64,000 bases of DNA, taken from contig CASPAC010000002.1 of assembly GCA_949419965.1 (NCBI GenBank), forward strand, positions 26,592 through 90,591, read 5' to 3'. Below, one piece after another: positions 37,071 to 46,178 of the stretch (its first letter is position 1; each line of letters starts with the position of its first letter). A program made the translations under genes and the position numbers. The notes beneath the pieces were generated by a model, which saw only the letters and a list, made by a program, of their open reading frames with translations, was not told the origin of the DNA and did not search any database. Source of the DNA: Bacteroidales bacterium. Lineage in GTDB: Bacteria; Bacteroidota; Bacteroidia; Bacteroidales; Rikenellaceae.

Positions 37071-38374
37071 GACGCAGGTTTTTGAAGCGGCACGCGCACC
37101 GTGAACGTCGTCCCGGTCTCGACCACCTGGATGTCGCGGCCCGCGATGAGCCGCACCCGGTTGCGCAGATTCTCCAGACCGATGCCGGTGGAGGGTTCGG
37201 GTTCCAGACGGGGTGTCTTCGGGTTGGATACTTCGAGCCAGTCGCCGGCCGTTCGGATCGCGATGCGCAGCGGATTGGATTTGGTGATAGCGTTGTGTTT
37301 CACGGCATTGCCCACCAATGGTTGCAGCGAAAGCGCCGGCAGCAGCCACGCCCGACACTCCGCCGGCACGTCGATGTCGAAAAAGAACTTGTCGGCGTAA
37401 CGTATCTTGAAAAGATAGCCGTAGGCCTCCACAAAGTCGAGTTCCTCGCCGAGGGTCACCCAGGTATTCTGCCCGTTCTGAATGATGTAGCGGAACGTGT
37501 AGGAGAGCTGGTCGATGTAGGTGAGGGCTTTTTCGTCGAGTTTCTCGCGCACGAGCATCGACAGCGAGTTGAGCGAGTTGAAGAAGAAGTGGGGGTTGAT
37601 CTGCCCCACGAGCATGTTGTAGCGCGTAGTGAGATTCTCGTTCTTGAGCCGTTCGTTCTCCATGGCCACGGCCTGCTGCTGCGAGATCGACACATAGATC
37701 CGGCTGTAAAGAATCGAAACCACCACGGCGAACGAGCACTTGAGCAGCAGCACGTAGTCGAGCATGCGCGGCGCCATGAAGTTGAAAATCAGCTTTCCCG
37801 AGTGCCACACTGTGACGGGGGCCAGGAAGTAGAGGCCCGCAGCGACGGCTATGCCCCACACGCAGTGCACCACGAACCGCCGCCGCGAATAATTGTAGCG
37901 GACCGGGGTCAGAATCGACAGCAGGATGAACGAAATCAGCAAATAGTAGAAAAGTTGCAGCGTCAGCACCACGCTTTCGGCCGGCCGTTTGAAAAGCGCT
38001 CCGTAGTCGAACTCCTCGCCGTTGCGCCGCCACACCTTCTCCATGACGGCATGCGCTCCCGCACGTTCCGGCGCCGAGATTTCGCCCACCAGCCGGTCGC
38101 CGTCCCGCAGTCCCAGCCGGCGCACGCGCTGCATCGGCACATAGACGCTGTCGCCCGATTCGACGAGCAGATAGCCGTGCCCGTCGGGCGAGAGGCGGAG
38201 CACTCCTTCGCCCGAGCGTTCGTCGATCCGCTGTTCCGCTGCGGGCGCAGCCGGCGCATCGTTCCTCTGATCGATCAGCAGCAGGAGCAGGTAGGAGAAA
38301 TTCACCACCAGACTGACCGCCACGGCGACCAGCAGATTCAGCAGGATGCGGGCATATTTCGACGGTCGTTTCAC
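37055..38374 (-). CDS. LytS-like sensor histidine kinase
   Basis: 439 residues. An N-terminal membrane helix ('LLVAVAVSLVVNFSYLLLLL') is followed by a ~90-residue extracytoplasmic or linker segment, further hydrophobic segments ('LQLFYYLLISFILLSILTPV', 'CVWGIAVAAGLYFLAPV') and a cytosolic kinase part. The His_kinase domain has 'MLVGQINPHFFFNSLNSLSML' with the phospho-accepting His, and the ATPase part ends with 'LQPLVGNAVKHNAI' (N box) and 'GIGLENLRNRVRLI' (G box). It pairs with the LytTR regulator it overlaps. The signal is unknown. Confidence 0.92.
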   Translation of the reverse strand: MKRPSKYARILLNLLVAVAVSLVVNFSYLLLLLIDQRNDAPAAPAAEQRIDERSGEGVLRLSPDGHGYLLVESGDSVYVPMQRVRRLGLRDGDRLVGEISAPERAGAHAVMEKVWRRNGEEFDYGALFKRPAESVVLTLQLFYYLLISFILLSILTPVRYNYSRRRFVVHCVWGIAVAAGLYFLAPVTVWHSGKLIFNFMAPRMLDYVLLLKCSFAVVVSILYSRIYVSISQQQAVAMENERLKNENLTTRYNMLVGQINPHFFFNSLNSLSMLVREKLDEKALTYIDQLSYTFRYIIQNGQNTWVTLGEELDFVEAYGYLFKIRYADKFFFDIDVPAECRAWLLPALSLQPLVGNAVKHNAITKSNPLRIAIRTAGDWLEVSNPKTPRLEPEPSTGIGLENLRNRVRLIAGRDIQVVETGTTFTVRVPLQKPASCSGQ

Positions 38375-38378
38375 GCGC

Positions 38379-38909
38379 TTACTCCTCCTTGTACCACGAT
38401 GCGTAAAGCATGTAGTCGTGCGCCGTGCGCCGGATGATCTCGTCGCGCTGCTCGGGCGTCACGTCCTTGACTTTCTTGGCCGGCACGCCCGCATAGACCG
38501 AATCGGGTTCCAGCTGTGCATTGGAGAGCACCAGCGCCCCCGCCGCAATGATGCAGCCCGAGGGAATCACAGCGTTGTCCAGCAGGATGGAGCCCATGCC
38601 GATCAGACAGTTGTCGCCGATGCGGGCTCCGTGGACCACCGCGTTGTGCCCCACCGACACATCGTTGCCGATGATGGTCTGCGACGGGTGCTTCGCGCCG
38701 TCGTAGATCGTGTGGAGCACCGCTCCGTCCTGAATGTTGGTGCGGTCGCCGATGACGATCTTGTTGACGTCGCCGCGCAGCACCGCGTTGTACCAGATCG
38801 AGCAGTCGCGGCCGACGGTCACGTCGCCCAGCAGCACGGCCGTCTCGGCCAGAAAGGTGTTTTCACCCACCGACGGCTCGCGGCCGCGGATTTTACGGAT
38901 AATCGCCAT
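38379..38909 (-). CDS. Gamma carbonic anhydrase family protein
   Basis: 176 residues of left-handed beta-helix with hexapeptide repeats ('LGDVTVGRDCSIWYNAVLRGDVNKIVIGDRTNIQDG'). The histidines of the trimer metal site are seen in 'GAVLHTIYDG' and 'SVGHNAVVHGARIGDNCLIGMG', matching the YrdA/PaaY-like gamma-CA group. It may hydrate CO2 or be an acyltransferase-like relative without activity. The start at 38909 lies 1 base past the mazG stop codon, so it is co-transcribed with mazG. It precedes the LytS-like gene by 4 bases. Confidence 0.88.
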   Translation of the reverse strand: MAIIRKIRGREPSVGENTFLAETAVLLGDVTVGRDCSIWYNAVLRGDVNKIVIGDRTNIQDGAVLHTIYDGAKHPSQTIIGNDVSVGHNAVVHGARIGDNCLIGMGSILLDNAVIPSGCIIAAGALVLSNAQLEPDSVYAGVPAKKVKDVTPEQRDEIIRRTAHDYMLYASWYKEE

Positions 38910-38910
38910 C

Positions 38911-39690
38911 TTATTCTTCGTTTTTCGCTTCCTGCCACAGCTCCTCCATCCGCTCGGGCGAGAGTTCGTGCAGGGCGTGCCCGCGGGCCGCGGCCCGTTC
39001 CTCCATGCTGTTGAAACGGCGTATGAACTTCTTGTTCGTGCGCTCCAGGGCCGATTCGGGATCGACACCGTAGAGCCGGCAGGCATTGACCAGCGCAAAG
39101 AGCAGGTCGCCGAATTCGGCTTCGAGATCGGCCGCCGTGCCCGACTTCATCTCGGCTTCCACCTCGCCGATCTCCTCGCGCACCTTCTCCCACACATCCT
39201 CGCGCCGCTGCCAGTCGAAACCCGTCGCCGCGGCCTTTTCGCCCACACGGTAGGCCTTGACCATCGCCGGGAGCGAGCGCGGAACTCCGCCCAGCGTGCC
39301 GCTCTTGCGGTTCTTCTTGCGCAGTTTGAGCGCCTCCCAGTTCTCCTTGACTTCGTCGGGCGTATTGGCATGTACGTCGCCGTAGATATGCGGATGACGG
39401 TAGATCAGTTTGTCGCACAGGGCGTCGGCCACCTCCGCAAAATCGAACGCACCGGCTTCCTCACCCAGTTTGGAGTAGAAAACCACATGCAGCAGCAGGT
39501 CGCCCAGCTCTTCCTTGATGCCTTCCATGTTGGCGTCGGTGATGGCATCGGCCAGTTCGTAAGTCTCTTCGATGGTGTTGCTGCGCAGCGATTCGAAGGT
39601 CTGTTCGCGGTCCCACGGGCATTCGCGGCGCAGCGTGTTCATCACTTCCAGCAGCCGCGCCGTGGCAGCCAAACGCTTGTCCTGTTCCAT
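38911..39690 (-). CDS. mazG: Nucleoside triphosphate pyrophosphohydrolase MazG
   Basis: 259 residues, the typical length of the two-domain MazG. The first MazG domain has 'CPWDREQTFESLRSNTIEETYEL' and 'IKEELGDLLLHVVFYSKLGEE' with the EExxE...ExxD metal ligands. The second has 'VREEIGEVEAEMKSG' and 'EAEFGDLLFALVNACRL'. It hydrolyses NTPs to NMP and pyrophosphate, cleansing non-canonical nucleotides. The ATG at 39690 is preferred over the longer open frame. It leads the mazG-carbonic anhydrase-LytS-LytT cluster. Confidence 0.95.
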   Translation of the reverse strand: MEQDKRLAATARLLEVMNTLRRECPWDREQTFESLRSNTIEETYELADAITDANMEGIKEELGDLLLHVVFYSKLGEEAGAFDFAEVADALCDKLIYRHPHIYGDVHANTPDEVKENWEALKLRKKNRKSGTLGGVPRSLPAMVKAYRVGEKAAATGFDWQRREDVWEKVREEIGEVEAEMKSGTAADLEAEFGDLLFALVNACRLYGVDPESALERTNKKFIRRFNSMEERAAARGHALHELSPERMEELWQEAKNEE

Positions 39691-39771
39691 ATTCGATCCT
39701 GTTCGTTCTAAGGCCGGGCAGACCGGCAACAATTCCCGGCCCCGGCTTCGTCCGGTGAAGTTTGTCTTCCG

Positions 39772-39807
39772 CAAAGGTAGCAAATCGGCAGGAAAAAAGT
39801 AACTTTG
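39772..39807. promoter_or_regulatory. Divergent promoter pair between mazG and the GH20 gene
   Basis: TACCTTTG on the minus strand (39772-39779) would serve mazG, and TAACTTTG on the plus strand (39800-39807) the hexosaminidase gene. The two -7 boxes are only 20 bases apart, so the -33 regions overlap and the promoters may compete. Confidence 0.6.
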
Positions 39808-39832
39808 CAAAAAACAAAATTTCGGCTTCTCC

Positions 39833-41980
39833 ATGAAACTGCGACTTTTGCCCCTGTTGTTGCTTTTCGCCGTGCCGGCCGCGGCGCAGCCCGCCCCCGG
39901 GCGCCTCGTTCCCGCCAACGGCGAGTTCCGGTTCTCGTCCGCCACGACCCTGGCCGCCGACAGCGCCCTGCTTCCCCTGGCCGAATATGCCGCCGGATAC
40001 CTGGGTTGCCCTGTGCGGCAGCAGGCCGCAGGTGCAAGTTCCGTGGTGCTGACGCTCGAACCGGGCGATGCGTCGGAAGCTTTCCGGCTGGAGATCGCAC
40101 CCGACCACGTCCGCATCGGCGCCACAAGCCCCGGCGGCGTCTTCAACGGGCTGCAACAGCTTTTCCGCCTGCTCCCGCCCGAGGTATACGCCCGCCGGGG
40201 TGTCGGTCGCGGCACGTCGCTGCCCTGCGGCACGATCGAAGACCGCCCGCGCTACGCCTACCGCGGCATGATGCTCGACGTGGCGCGCACCTGGATCGAC
40301 GAAGCCAAGGTAAAACGCTGCATCGACCTGCTTTCCTACCACAACATCAACAAGCTGCACCTGCACCTCTCCGACGACGAGGGGTGGCGCATCGAAATCG
40401 CATCGCACCCCGAGCTGGCCCTGATCGGCGGTTTCCGCGGCGGCGACTCGCCCGTGGTGCCCGTCTACGGCAAGTGGTCGGAGAAGTACGGCGGTTACTA
40501 CACCCGCGAACAGATGCGCGGACTGATCGCCTACGCCGCCCTGCGCAACATCGAGATCATCCCCGAGATCGACCTCCCGGGCCACAGCCGCTGCATCGGC
40601 TCGGTGCACCCCGAGATCCGCTGCGACTATCCGGCCGACACCGCCGCCACGGGCGGCACCGACTACCGCTCGGCCTGGTGCGTGGCCCGCGAGGAGAACT
40701 ACGCGCTCCTCGAAGATATTCTCGACGAGATTTGCAGCCTCTTCCCGTCGGAATACATCCACATCGGCGGCGACGAGGTCGAGGTTTCGCAATGGGAGAA
40801 GTGCCCCCGCTGCCGGGCCATGATGAAACGGCTGCGGACCGACGATCCCCACCGGCTGCAGGAGCGTTTCATGAACCGGCTGACAGCCATGCTCGCCGCC
40901 CGCGGCAAGCGGCCTGCCGTGTGGGACGAGGCCGCGGCGAGCGGCAGCTTCACGCGCGACAGCCGCGTGCACGGCTGGAGAAGCGTCAAAACCTGCCGTG
41001 CGGCAGCCGAGATGGGCTACCGCACGGTGGTCATGCCCAGCCAGTGGTTCTATTTCGACATGCGCCAGTCGCCGCACGAGGAGGGCCACAGCTGGGCGGC
41101 CATCTTCGACGCCCGCAAGACCTACGGATTCGACCCGGCCGAACAGGGATTCACCAAGGAGCAGTCGTCCAACATCGAGGGCTTCGAAGCGGCTTTCTGG
41201 AGCGAAATCTACGTCTCGCACCGGCCCGAAACCTCCGACTACCTCGACTTCATGTGCTTCCCGCGTCTCTGCGCCCTGTCGCGCATCGCCTGGAGCGGCA
41301 GCAGCGAAGGGTGGGACACCTATTATAAAGAGCTCTCGGGCGAGCACTACGACCGGTTGGCAGCCATGGGTGTCCGCTTCCGGCTCTTTCCGCCGCAGCT
41401 GAACTATAAAGACGGTGTTTTCACAGCCGCCACGGACGACGGCTCCGAAATCTACTACACCGTCGACAACGAAGCACCGAAACGCTATTCGAAGCCTCTG
41501 AAAAGCAAGGATCCCCACCGCCTGCGCTTCTACTCGCAATACAAGACGGGGCGAAGCCCCTACGTCGCCGACAAAAGCTACTACCGCACCATTGCGCCGG
41601 CGCTGACCCTCACTTCGTCGATGCCCGAGAGCCCGCGGGCGCCTCTCAGCCGCGCGGCCGAATACCGGAGCACCGCGCGCACGCTGCGCACCTGCCGCAA
41701 GGGCGACTGGCTGCTCTACACGTTCGAAAGGCCGCTTGCCTGCCGCGAACTGTTCCTCCAGACCGGGCACAAACAACTGCCCAAGACGCACGTCACCACG
41801 GGCTACGCCGAAATCTCCCGCGACGGCCGAAACTTCGAGCGGGTCGGCGAGCTGGAGAACGGCAGCATCACGATCCGGCCTGCCGGGCCGATCCGCGCGG
41901 TGCGGATCGTATCGACTTGCCACGACAACGGCACGCCCTACGTCACGATCCAGCCGCCGCAGATCAAGCCTGCGAAGTAA
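39833..41980 (+). CDS. GH20 beta-N-acetylhexosaminidase
   Basis: 715 residues with a signal peptide ('LLPLLLLFAVPAAAQ'). A GH20b-like N-domain (to ~130) precedes the catalytic barrel with 'RGMMLDVARTWIDEAKVKRCIDLLSYHNINKLHLHLSDDEGWRIEI' and the catalytic pair in 'YIHIGGDEVEVSQWEKC' (Asp-Glu). Later 'GFEAAFWSEIYVS' holds the conserved Trp/Glu sugar-binding segment. The C-terminal ~200 residues look like chitobiase-C and F5/8-type beta-sandwich domains. It removes terminal GlcNAc/GalNAc from host glycans or bacterial wall fragments, probably in the periplasm. Confidence 0.93.
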   Translation: MKLRLLPLLLLFAVPAAAQPAPGRLVPANGEFRFSSATTLAADSALLPLAEYAAGYLGCPVRQQAAGASSVVLTLEPGDASEAFRLEIAPDHVRIGATSPGGVFNGLQQLFRLLPPEVYARRGVGRGTSLPCGTIEDRPRYAYRGMMLDVARTWIDEAKVKRCIDLLSYHNINKLHLHLSDDEGWRIEIASHPELALIGGFRGGDSPVVPVYGKWSEKYGGYYTREQMRGLIAYAALRNIEIIPEIDLPGHSRCIGSVHPEIRCDYPADTAATGGTDYRSAWCVAREENYALLEDILDEICSLFPSEYIHIGGDEVEVSQWEKCPRCRAMMKRLRTDDPHRLQERFMNRLTAMLAARGKRPAVWDEAAASGSFTRDSRVHGWRSVKTCRAAAEMGYRTVVMPSQWFYFDMRQSPHEEGHSWAAIFDARKTYGFDPAEQGFTKEQSSNIEGFEAAFWSEIYVSHRPETSDYLDFMCFPRLCALSRIAWSGSSEGWDTYYKELSGEHYDRLAAMGVRFRLFPPQLNYKDGVFTAATDDGSEIYYTVDNEAPKRYSKPLKSKDPHRLRFYSQYKTGRSPYVADKSYYRTIAPALTLTSSMPESPRAPLSRAAEYRSTARTLRTCRKGDWLLYTFERPLACRELFLQTGHKQLPKTHVTTGYAEISRDGRNFERVGELENGSITIRPAGPIRAVRIVSTCHDNGTPYVTIQPPQIKPAK

Positions 41981-42019
41981 CTCCCGGCCCCGAACGTCCC
42001 GGCGACTTCCCGAAACAAG

Positions 42020-42049
42020 AATCCCCGCATCCGGCCGGACGCGGGGATT
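42020..42049. terminator. Bidirectional terminator between GH20 and pheT
   Basis: AATCCCCGC and GCGGGGATT form a 9-base-pair stem with a 12-base loop, followed by TTT on the plus strand and preceded by A-rich sequence, between two convergent genes. Confidence 0.75.
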
Positions 42050-42068
42050 TTCATCGATTCAAGCATGC

Positions 42069-44534
42069 CTAACTGCGCACCGTGGCGCCGCAGCGGCTCT
42101 CGAACTGCGCCGTGAGGTTGGCCATCACGCGCTCGATCGTCTTCTCGTCGAGCGTCCGGGTCCGATCCTCCAGCACGAAGCTCAGCGCATACGACTTCTT
42201 GCCCTCGGGGAGCTTGTCGCCCTCGTAGACATCGAAAAGCGCCACGCTCTTCAACAACTTGCGTTCGGTGGCGAAAGCCACGTCGCGCAAGGCGGAGAAG
42301 GTCGTCTGCTTGTCGACCAGCAGCGCCAGGTCGCGTTTCACCTCGGGAAACTTGGAAAGTTCCTCGGCCGCGATCCGATGCTTCCGGGTCGACTTGACCA
42401 GCGCATCGAAATTCATCTCCAGATAATAGACCTCCTGCTTCACATCCAGCATGCGGCGGATGCGGCCGGCTACCGTGCCGATGCGCAGCAGCTCCTTGTT
42501 GCCGAGCGACAGCGCCAACGCCTCGCCGAACAGATCGGAAGCCACGCTTTCGCAGCGCAGCGCATAGATGTCGACCCCGAAGCGGCGCAGCAGCTTCTCC
42601 GCCACAGCGCGCAGGGTGAAGAACGACGCCTTCTCGGGCTTGACGTTCCACGACTGGGGCACGGCCACGCCCGACACGGCAATGGCCAGGCGATACTCCT
42701 CGGAGTAGGCGGCCAGCGGATTCTCGTCGCTGCGCTTGTCGGCATCGTAGAAATAGCAGTTGCCGAATTCGTAGAGCTTCAGATCGCCGTTCTTGCGGTT
42801 GGCGTTGAGCGCCACGGCCTCCAGCATGTTGAACAGCAACGTCTGGCGCATGACATTGAGGTCGGCGCTCAGCGGGTTGATAATCCGCACGCAGCGTTCG
42901 GCAGGGCAGGAGGCGAGGCCTTCGTAATAGGCGCCGCGGATCAGCGAGTTGGACATGATTTCGGTGAACCCGTTGGCCGTCAGAAAGTCGGCGGCCAGGT
43001 TCATCAGCTTGTTGCGGTCGGGCTGCGGCGCATAGGAGAGCGTCGAGCGGACACGCGACGGAATCTCTACGTTGTTGTAGCCGTAGATGCGCAGGATTTC
43101 TTCGATCAGATCGGCTTCGCGCTGCACATCGACACGATAGGGCGGTACGGCCACCGTCAGCACGCCCTCCTTCTCGGCGAGCACCTTCACTTCGAGCGCC
43201 GCAAGGATCGTTCGCACGGTCTGCTCGGGAATCTCCTTGCCGATCAAGGCGTTCACCCGGGCCAGCTTCACGTCGAATACGAAATCGGCGATCGGAGCAG
43301 GGTAGAGGTCCGTGATGTCGCTCGAAATCGTGCCGCCGGCCAGCTCCTTCATCAGCAGGGCGGCGCGCTTGGCCGCATATACCTGCATATTGGGGTCGAC
43401 GCCGCGCTCGAAGCGGAACGACGAATCGGTGTTCAGTCCGAAACGCTTCGCCGTCTTGCGCACCCACACAGGGTTGAAATAGGCGCTTTCGATGAAAACA
43501 TCGGTCGTCGCGTCGCCGATGCCCGAATCCAGACCGCCGAAGACTCCGGCGATGCACATCGGGCGCTCGGCCGAGCAAATCATCAGGTCCTTGTCCGTCA
43601 GTTTGCGCTCCACGCCGTCGAGCGTCACGAAAGGCGTGCCCTCGGCGCAGGTGCGGACCACCACTTCACCGCCCTCGATCTTGCGGGCGTCGAACGCATG
43701 GAGCGGCTGCCCCAGTTCGAAAAGCACGAAGTTGGTGATGTCCACCAGGTTGTTCTTGGGATTGATTCCGGCTGCACGCAGGCAGTTCTGCATCCATTCG
43801 GGCGAGGGGCCTATCTTGCAGCCCGTCACCGTCACGCCGGCATAGCGCGGCGCCGCTTCGGCATTCTCCACGCGGATTTTCATCGTCCGATCGCGGTTGT
43901 CCGGAGCGAAAGCCGATACGTCGGGCATCTTCACCGGCGTCTGCCTGCCGCGGCTGGTCAGATAGGCCGCCAGGTCGCGCGCCACACCGATGTGCGACGC
44001 CGCATCCACCCGGTTCGGCGTCAGTCCTATCTCTATAAGGTAGTCGTCTTCGATCCGGAGATATTCGCCGGCAGGCATTCCCACGGGAGCGTCGGCCGGA
44101 AGTTCCATGATGCCCTCGTGCGAGGAGCCGATGCCCAGTTCGTCTTCGGCGCAGAGCATGCCCAGCGATTCGACTCCGCGAATCTTGCTGCGCTTGATCT
44201 TGAACTCCTCGTCGCCGCCGTTCGGGTAGAGCACGGCACCCACCGTGGCGCACAGCACCTTGAGGCCGGCGCGGCAGTTGGCTGCTCCGCACACGATCTG
44301 CAGCGGCTCCGAAGCCCCCGCGTCGACCGTCGTAATGTGCAGATGGTCCGAATCGGGGTGGTCCGTGCAGGTCAGGACTTCGCCGACGACCACGCCGCGC
44401 AGCCCGCCCCTGACGGTCTCGATCTTCTCGAAACCCTCGACTTCGAGTCCGATGTCCGTGAGGATCGCCGCAACCTCTTCGGCCGGCAGATCGATGTCGA
44501 TGTAGCGTTTGAGCCAGTTATAGGAGATATTCAT
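42069..44534 (-). CDS. pheT: Phenylalanyl-tRNA synthetase beta subunit
   Basis: 821 residues. The N-terminal tRNA-binding OB domain (about 40-150, 'VVVGEVLTCTDHPDSDHLHITTVD') is followed by B3/B4 editing segments ('LPADAPVGMPAGEYLRI', 'YAGVTVTGCKIGPSPEWMQ'). B5 is 'PYRVDVQREADLIEEILRIYGYNNVE' and the class II-like core is 'LNVMRQTLLFNMLEAVALNANR'. The C-terminal FDX-ACB anticodon domain carries 'KFPEVKRDLALLVDKQTTFS'. It forms the alpha2-beta2 enzyme with PheS, which is not in the window. The start at 44534 gives the family N-terminus 'MNISYNWLKRYIDID'. A TATCTTTG -7 box lies at 44569-44576 (minus). Confidence 0.96.
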   Translation of the reverse strand: MNISYNWLKRYIDIDLPAEEVAAILTDIGLEVEGFEKIETVRGGLRGVVVGEVLTCTDHPDSDHLHITTVDAGASEPLQIVCGAANCRAGLKVLCATVGAVLYPNGGDEEFKIKRSKIRGVESLGMLCAEDELGIGSSHEGIMELPADAPVGMPAGEYLRIEDDYLIEIGLTPNRVDAASHIGVARDLAAYLTSRGRQTPVKMPDVSAFAPDNRDRTMKIRVENAEAAPRYAGVTVTGCKIGPSPEWMQNCLRAAGINPKNNLVDITNFVLFELGQPLHAFDARKIEGGEVVVRTCAEGTPFVTLDGVERKLTDKDLMICSAERPMCIAGVFGGLDSGIGDATTDVFIESAYFNPVWVRKTAKRFGLNTDSSFRFERGVDPNMQVYAAKRAALLMKELAGGTISSDITDLYPAPIADFVFDVKLARVNALIGKEIPEQTVRTILAALEVKVLAEKEGVLTVAVPPYRVDVQREADLIEEILRIYGYNNVEIPSRVRSTLSYAPQPDRNKLMNLAADFLTANGFTEIMSNSLIRGAYYEGLASCPAERCVRIINPLSADLNVMRQTLLFNMLEAVALNANRKNGDLKLYEFGNCYFYDADKRSDENPLAAYSEEYRLAIAVSGVAVPQSWNVKPEKASFFTLRAVAEKLLRRFGVDIYALRCESVASDLFGEALALSLGNKELLRIGTVAGRIRRMLDVKQEVYYLEMNFDALVKSTRKHRIAAEELSKFPEVKRDLALLVDKQTTFSALRDVAFATERKLLKSVALFDVYEGDKLPEGKKSYALSFVLEDRTRTLDEKTIERVMANLTAQFESRCGATVRS

Positions 44535-44568
44535 AGATTTGATTTTTTTAGTATCGGCAAACTTCACG

Positions 44569-44576
44569 CAAAGATA
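44569..44576 (-). promoter_or_regulatory. pheT promoter -7 box
   Basis: TATCTTTG on the minus strand, 35 bases before the pheT ATG, matching the Bacteroidetes consensus; the -33 element is weak. Confidence 0.55.
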
Positions 44577-44615
44577 GCGATTTAATTCCGAATTGCGCCC
44601 GCTCCGCCGCGGATT

Positions 44616-45515
44616 TTATCGCGACCCCAGCCACAGGAAAACCATGCCTGCCAGGATGAAGGCCAGGTCGACGGCCTTGGACCGCAGGTTGCGTTCGTGG
44701 AAAAGCAGGGCGCCGCACGCGAACGACACCACCACCGAACCGCGCCGGATCATCGAGACCACCGAAATCAGGGCGTCGGCCTCGCGCAGGGCCATCAGGT
44801 AGGCGAAGTCGGCCAGGGAGAGGAAAACCGAGATCAGCGGTATGGCCCAGCTCCAATGAAACGGCGTCGTAGAGCGCCGGCGCGGCCACCAGAGCACGGC
44901 GACGACCACGGACATCATCAATAACTGATAAAGATTGTACCACCCCTGCACGAAAACGGCGTCGAGCCGCGACATGATGAACTTGTCGTAGAGCCCCGAC
45001 ATGGCGCCCGTCACGGCTGCCAGAGCCACGAAAACGATCCACAGATTATGGGCGAAGTCCACCCCTTCGCGCCGGCTCGAACGGCTCAGCATGAAGAGCG
45101 ACACGAGAGCCAGCCCCACGCCGATCCACTGATAGAGGTTGAGCCGCTCGCCGAAGACGAGCATGGCGCCCACCAGCACCATCACGGGGCGTGTGGCGTT
45201 GATGGGTCCGACAATCGTTATGGGCAGGTGTTTGATGCCGAAGTAGCCGAAAATCCACGAGGCCAGCACGATCGCCGACTTGAGCACCACCAGCCCGTGC
45301 GCATGCGCCGAACCGGGCGTCGAAGCGAGCACCGTGCCGTCGAACCAGCCCCAGCCGCCCTCGGCCGAGAGAATGGTGGGCAGAAAGATCAACGTCGAGA
45401 AAAGCGTATTGAGCAGCAGCACAGGCAGCACGGCATTGTCGGTGAGAGCCGTCTTTTTGGCCGCGTCGTAGAGTCCGAGCAGCGCCGCCGAAACGAATGC
45501 AAGGGTCAGCCACAT
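44616..45515 (-). CDS. EamA/DMT-family transporter
   Basis: 299 residues with ten predicted membrane helices in two EamA-type halves. Hydrophobic segments include 'LTLAFVSAALLGLYDAAKK', 'VVLKSAIVLASWIFGYFGI', 'TIVGPINATRPVMVLVGAML' and 'WIGVGLALVSLFMLS' in the first half and the repeat of that pattern in the second, ending 'AVDLAFILAGMVFLWLGSR'. It probably moves a small metabolite or drug across the inner membrane; specificity is unknown. A TATCTTTG -7 box sits at 45544-45551 (minus strand), 29 bases before the ATG. Confidence 0.85.
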   Translation of the reverse strand: MWLTLAFVSAALLGLYDAAKKTALTDNAVLPVLLLNTLFSTLIFLPTILSAEGGWGWFDGTVLASTPGSAHAHGLVVLKSAIVLASWIFGYFGIKHLPITIVGPINATRPVMVLVGAMLVFGERLNLYQWIGVGLALVSLFMLSRSSRREGVDFAHNLWIVFVALAAVTGAMSGLYDKFIMSRLDAVFVQGWYNLYQLLMMSVVVAVLWWPRRRSTTPFHWSWAIPLISVFLSLADFAYLMALREADALISVVSMIRRGSVVVSFACGALLFHERNLRSKAVDLAFILAGMVFLWLGSR

Positions 45516-45543
45516 AATTCGTCACTAAATGTTTATCGGGCTG

Positions 45544-45551
45544 CAAAGATA
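45544..45551 (-). promoter_or_regulatory. EamA gene -7 box
   Basis: TATCTTTG on the minus strand, 29 bases before the EamA transporter ATG at 45515. Confidence 0.55.
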
Positions 45552-45688
45552 AACATTTGTCGGTCATGTGCCCACACCGCCGGCGGATGAATATGCCGTT
45601 CGACATGATCAAACCGAATCCGCATGGCTCCTGCACTCATATACTTTGCCTTGGATAATTTTATAATGAAACATCGTTCTTTTTATGC

Positions 45689-46158
45689 GCACATCGGCTT
45701 CGACCAAAATACGGCATCCGGACAAATAATTATACTCATCCGAAACATTCCTCTCTTTTGCCGATTCTGCATTCGACCTGTTAGTGTGTGTGCGGACCGC
45801 AGCCTGCGGGGCACGCCCGGCGACAGCCGGATTCTGCGGGCCTCCGCCGGGGGAGGCTGCGGCCCGCGCGGCTCTCGGAACCGCCCAAAAACAGCAGAGG
45901 GGCATTTTGCCGATAAGCATATGTTTCGACACATCTTCATCGAAGATACTCCGTTTCGGCATAATCAAGCTGACGCTTGCTTCTGCGCTCGACTTTTCGT
46001 ACATTGGCTTGCACCGAAGATACTCTCGCTCGGCATAATCAAGCTGACGCTTGCTTCTGCGCTCGACTTTTCGTACATTGGCTTCGCCCAAGATACTCTC
46101 GCTCGGCAAAATGCAAGCGAGCTTGCTTTTGCCCTCGCTTATTCGTATCTTTGCACCC
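45689..46158 (+). repeat. Long dispersed repeat, copy B (promoter-bearing, tandemly expanded)
   Basis: Inverted relative to copy A at 20823-21284. The first ~220 bases are nearly identical to copy A, including the GC-rich multi-hairpin block at about 45795-45870. The gene-proximal part contains a 74-base unit in tandem (starting at 45957 and 46031), then a third diverged unit from about 46100 that ends with TTGC, a 19-base spacer and TATCTTTG. In the two preceding units the -7 position reads TACATTGG, i.e. decayed promoter copies. Copy A instead contains a differently diverged unit ending TATCTTTA. Confidence 0.85.
46123..46153 (+). promoter_or_regulatory. lepA promoter at the end of the repeat
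   Basis: TTGC (46123-46126), a 19-base spacer and TATCTTTG (46146-46153), 26 bases before the lepA ATG. It is the same sequence as the ettA promoter. Confidence 0.75.
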
Positions 46159-46178
46159 ATTCAGACTTTTGCCCGAAT

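Noticed and set aside
41938..43578. Long minus-strand frame (546 codons) overlapping pheT
   Set aside because: It is an alternative frame of pheT, as shown by Arg/Gly/Ala-rich composition and absence of domains.
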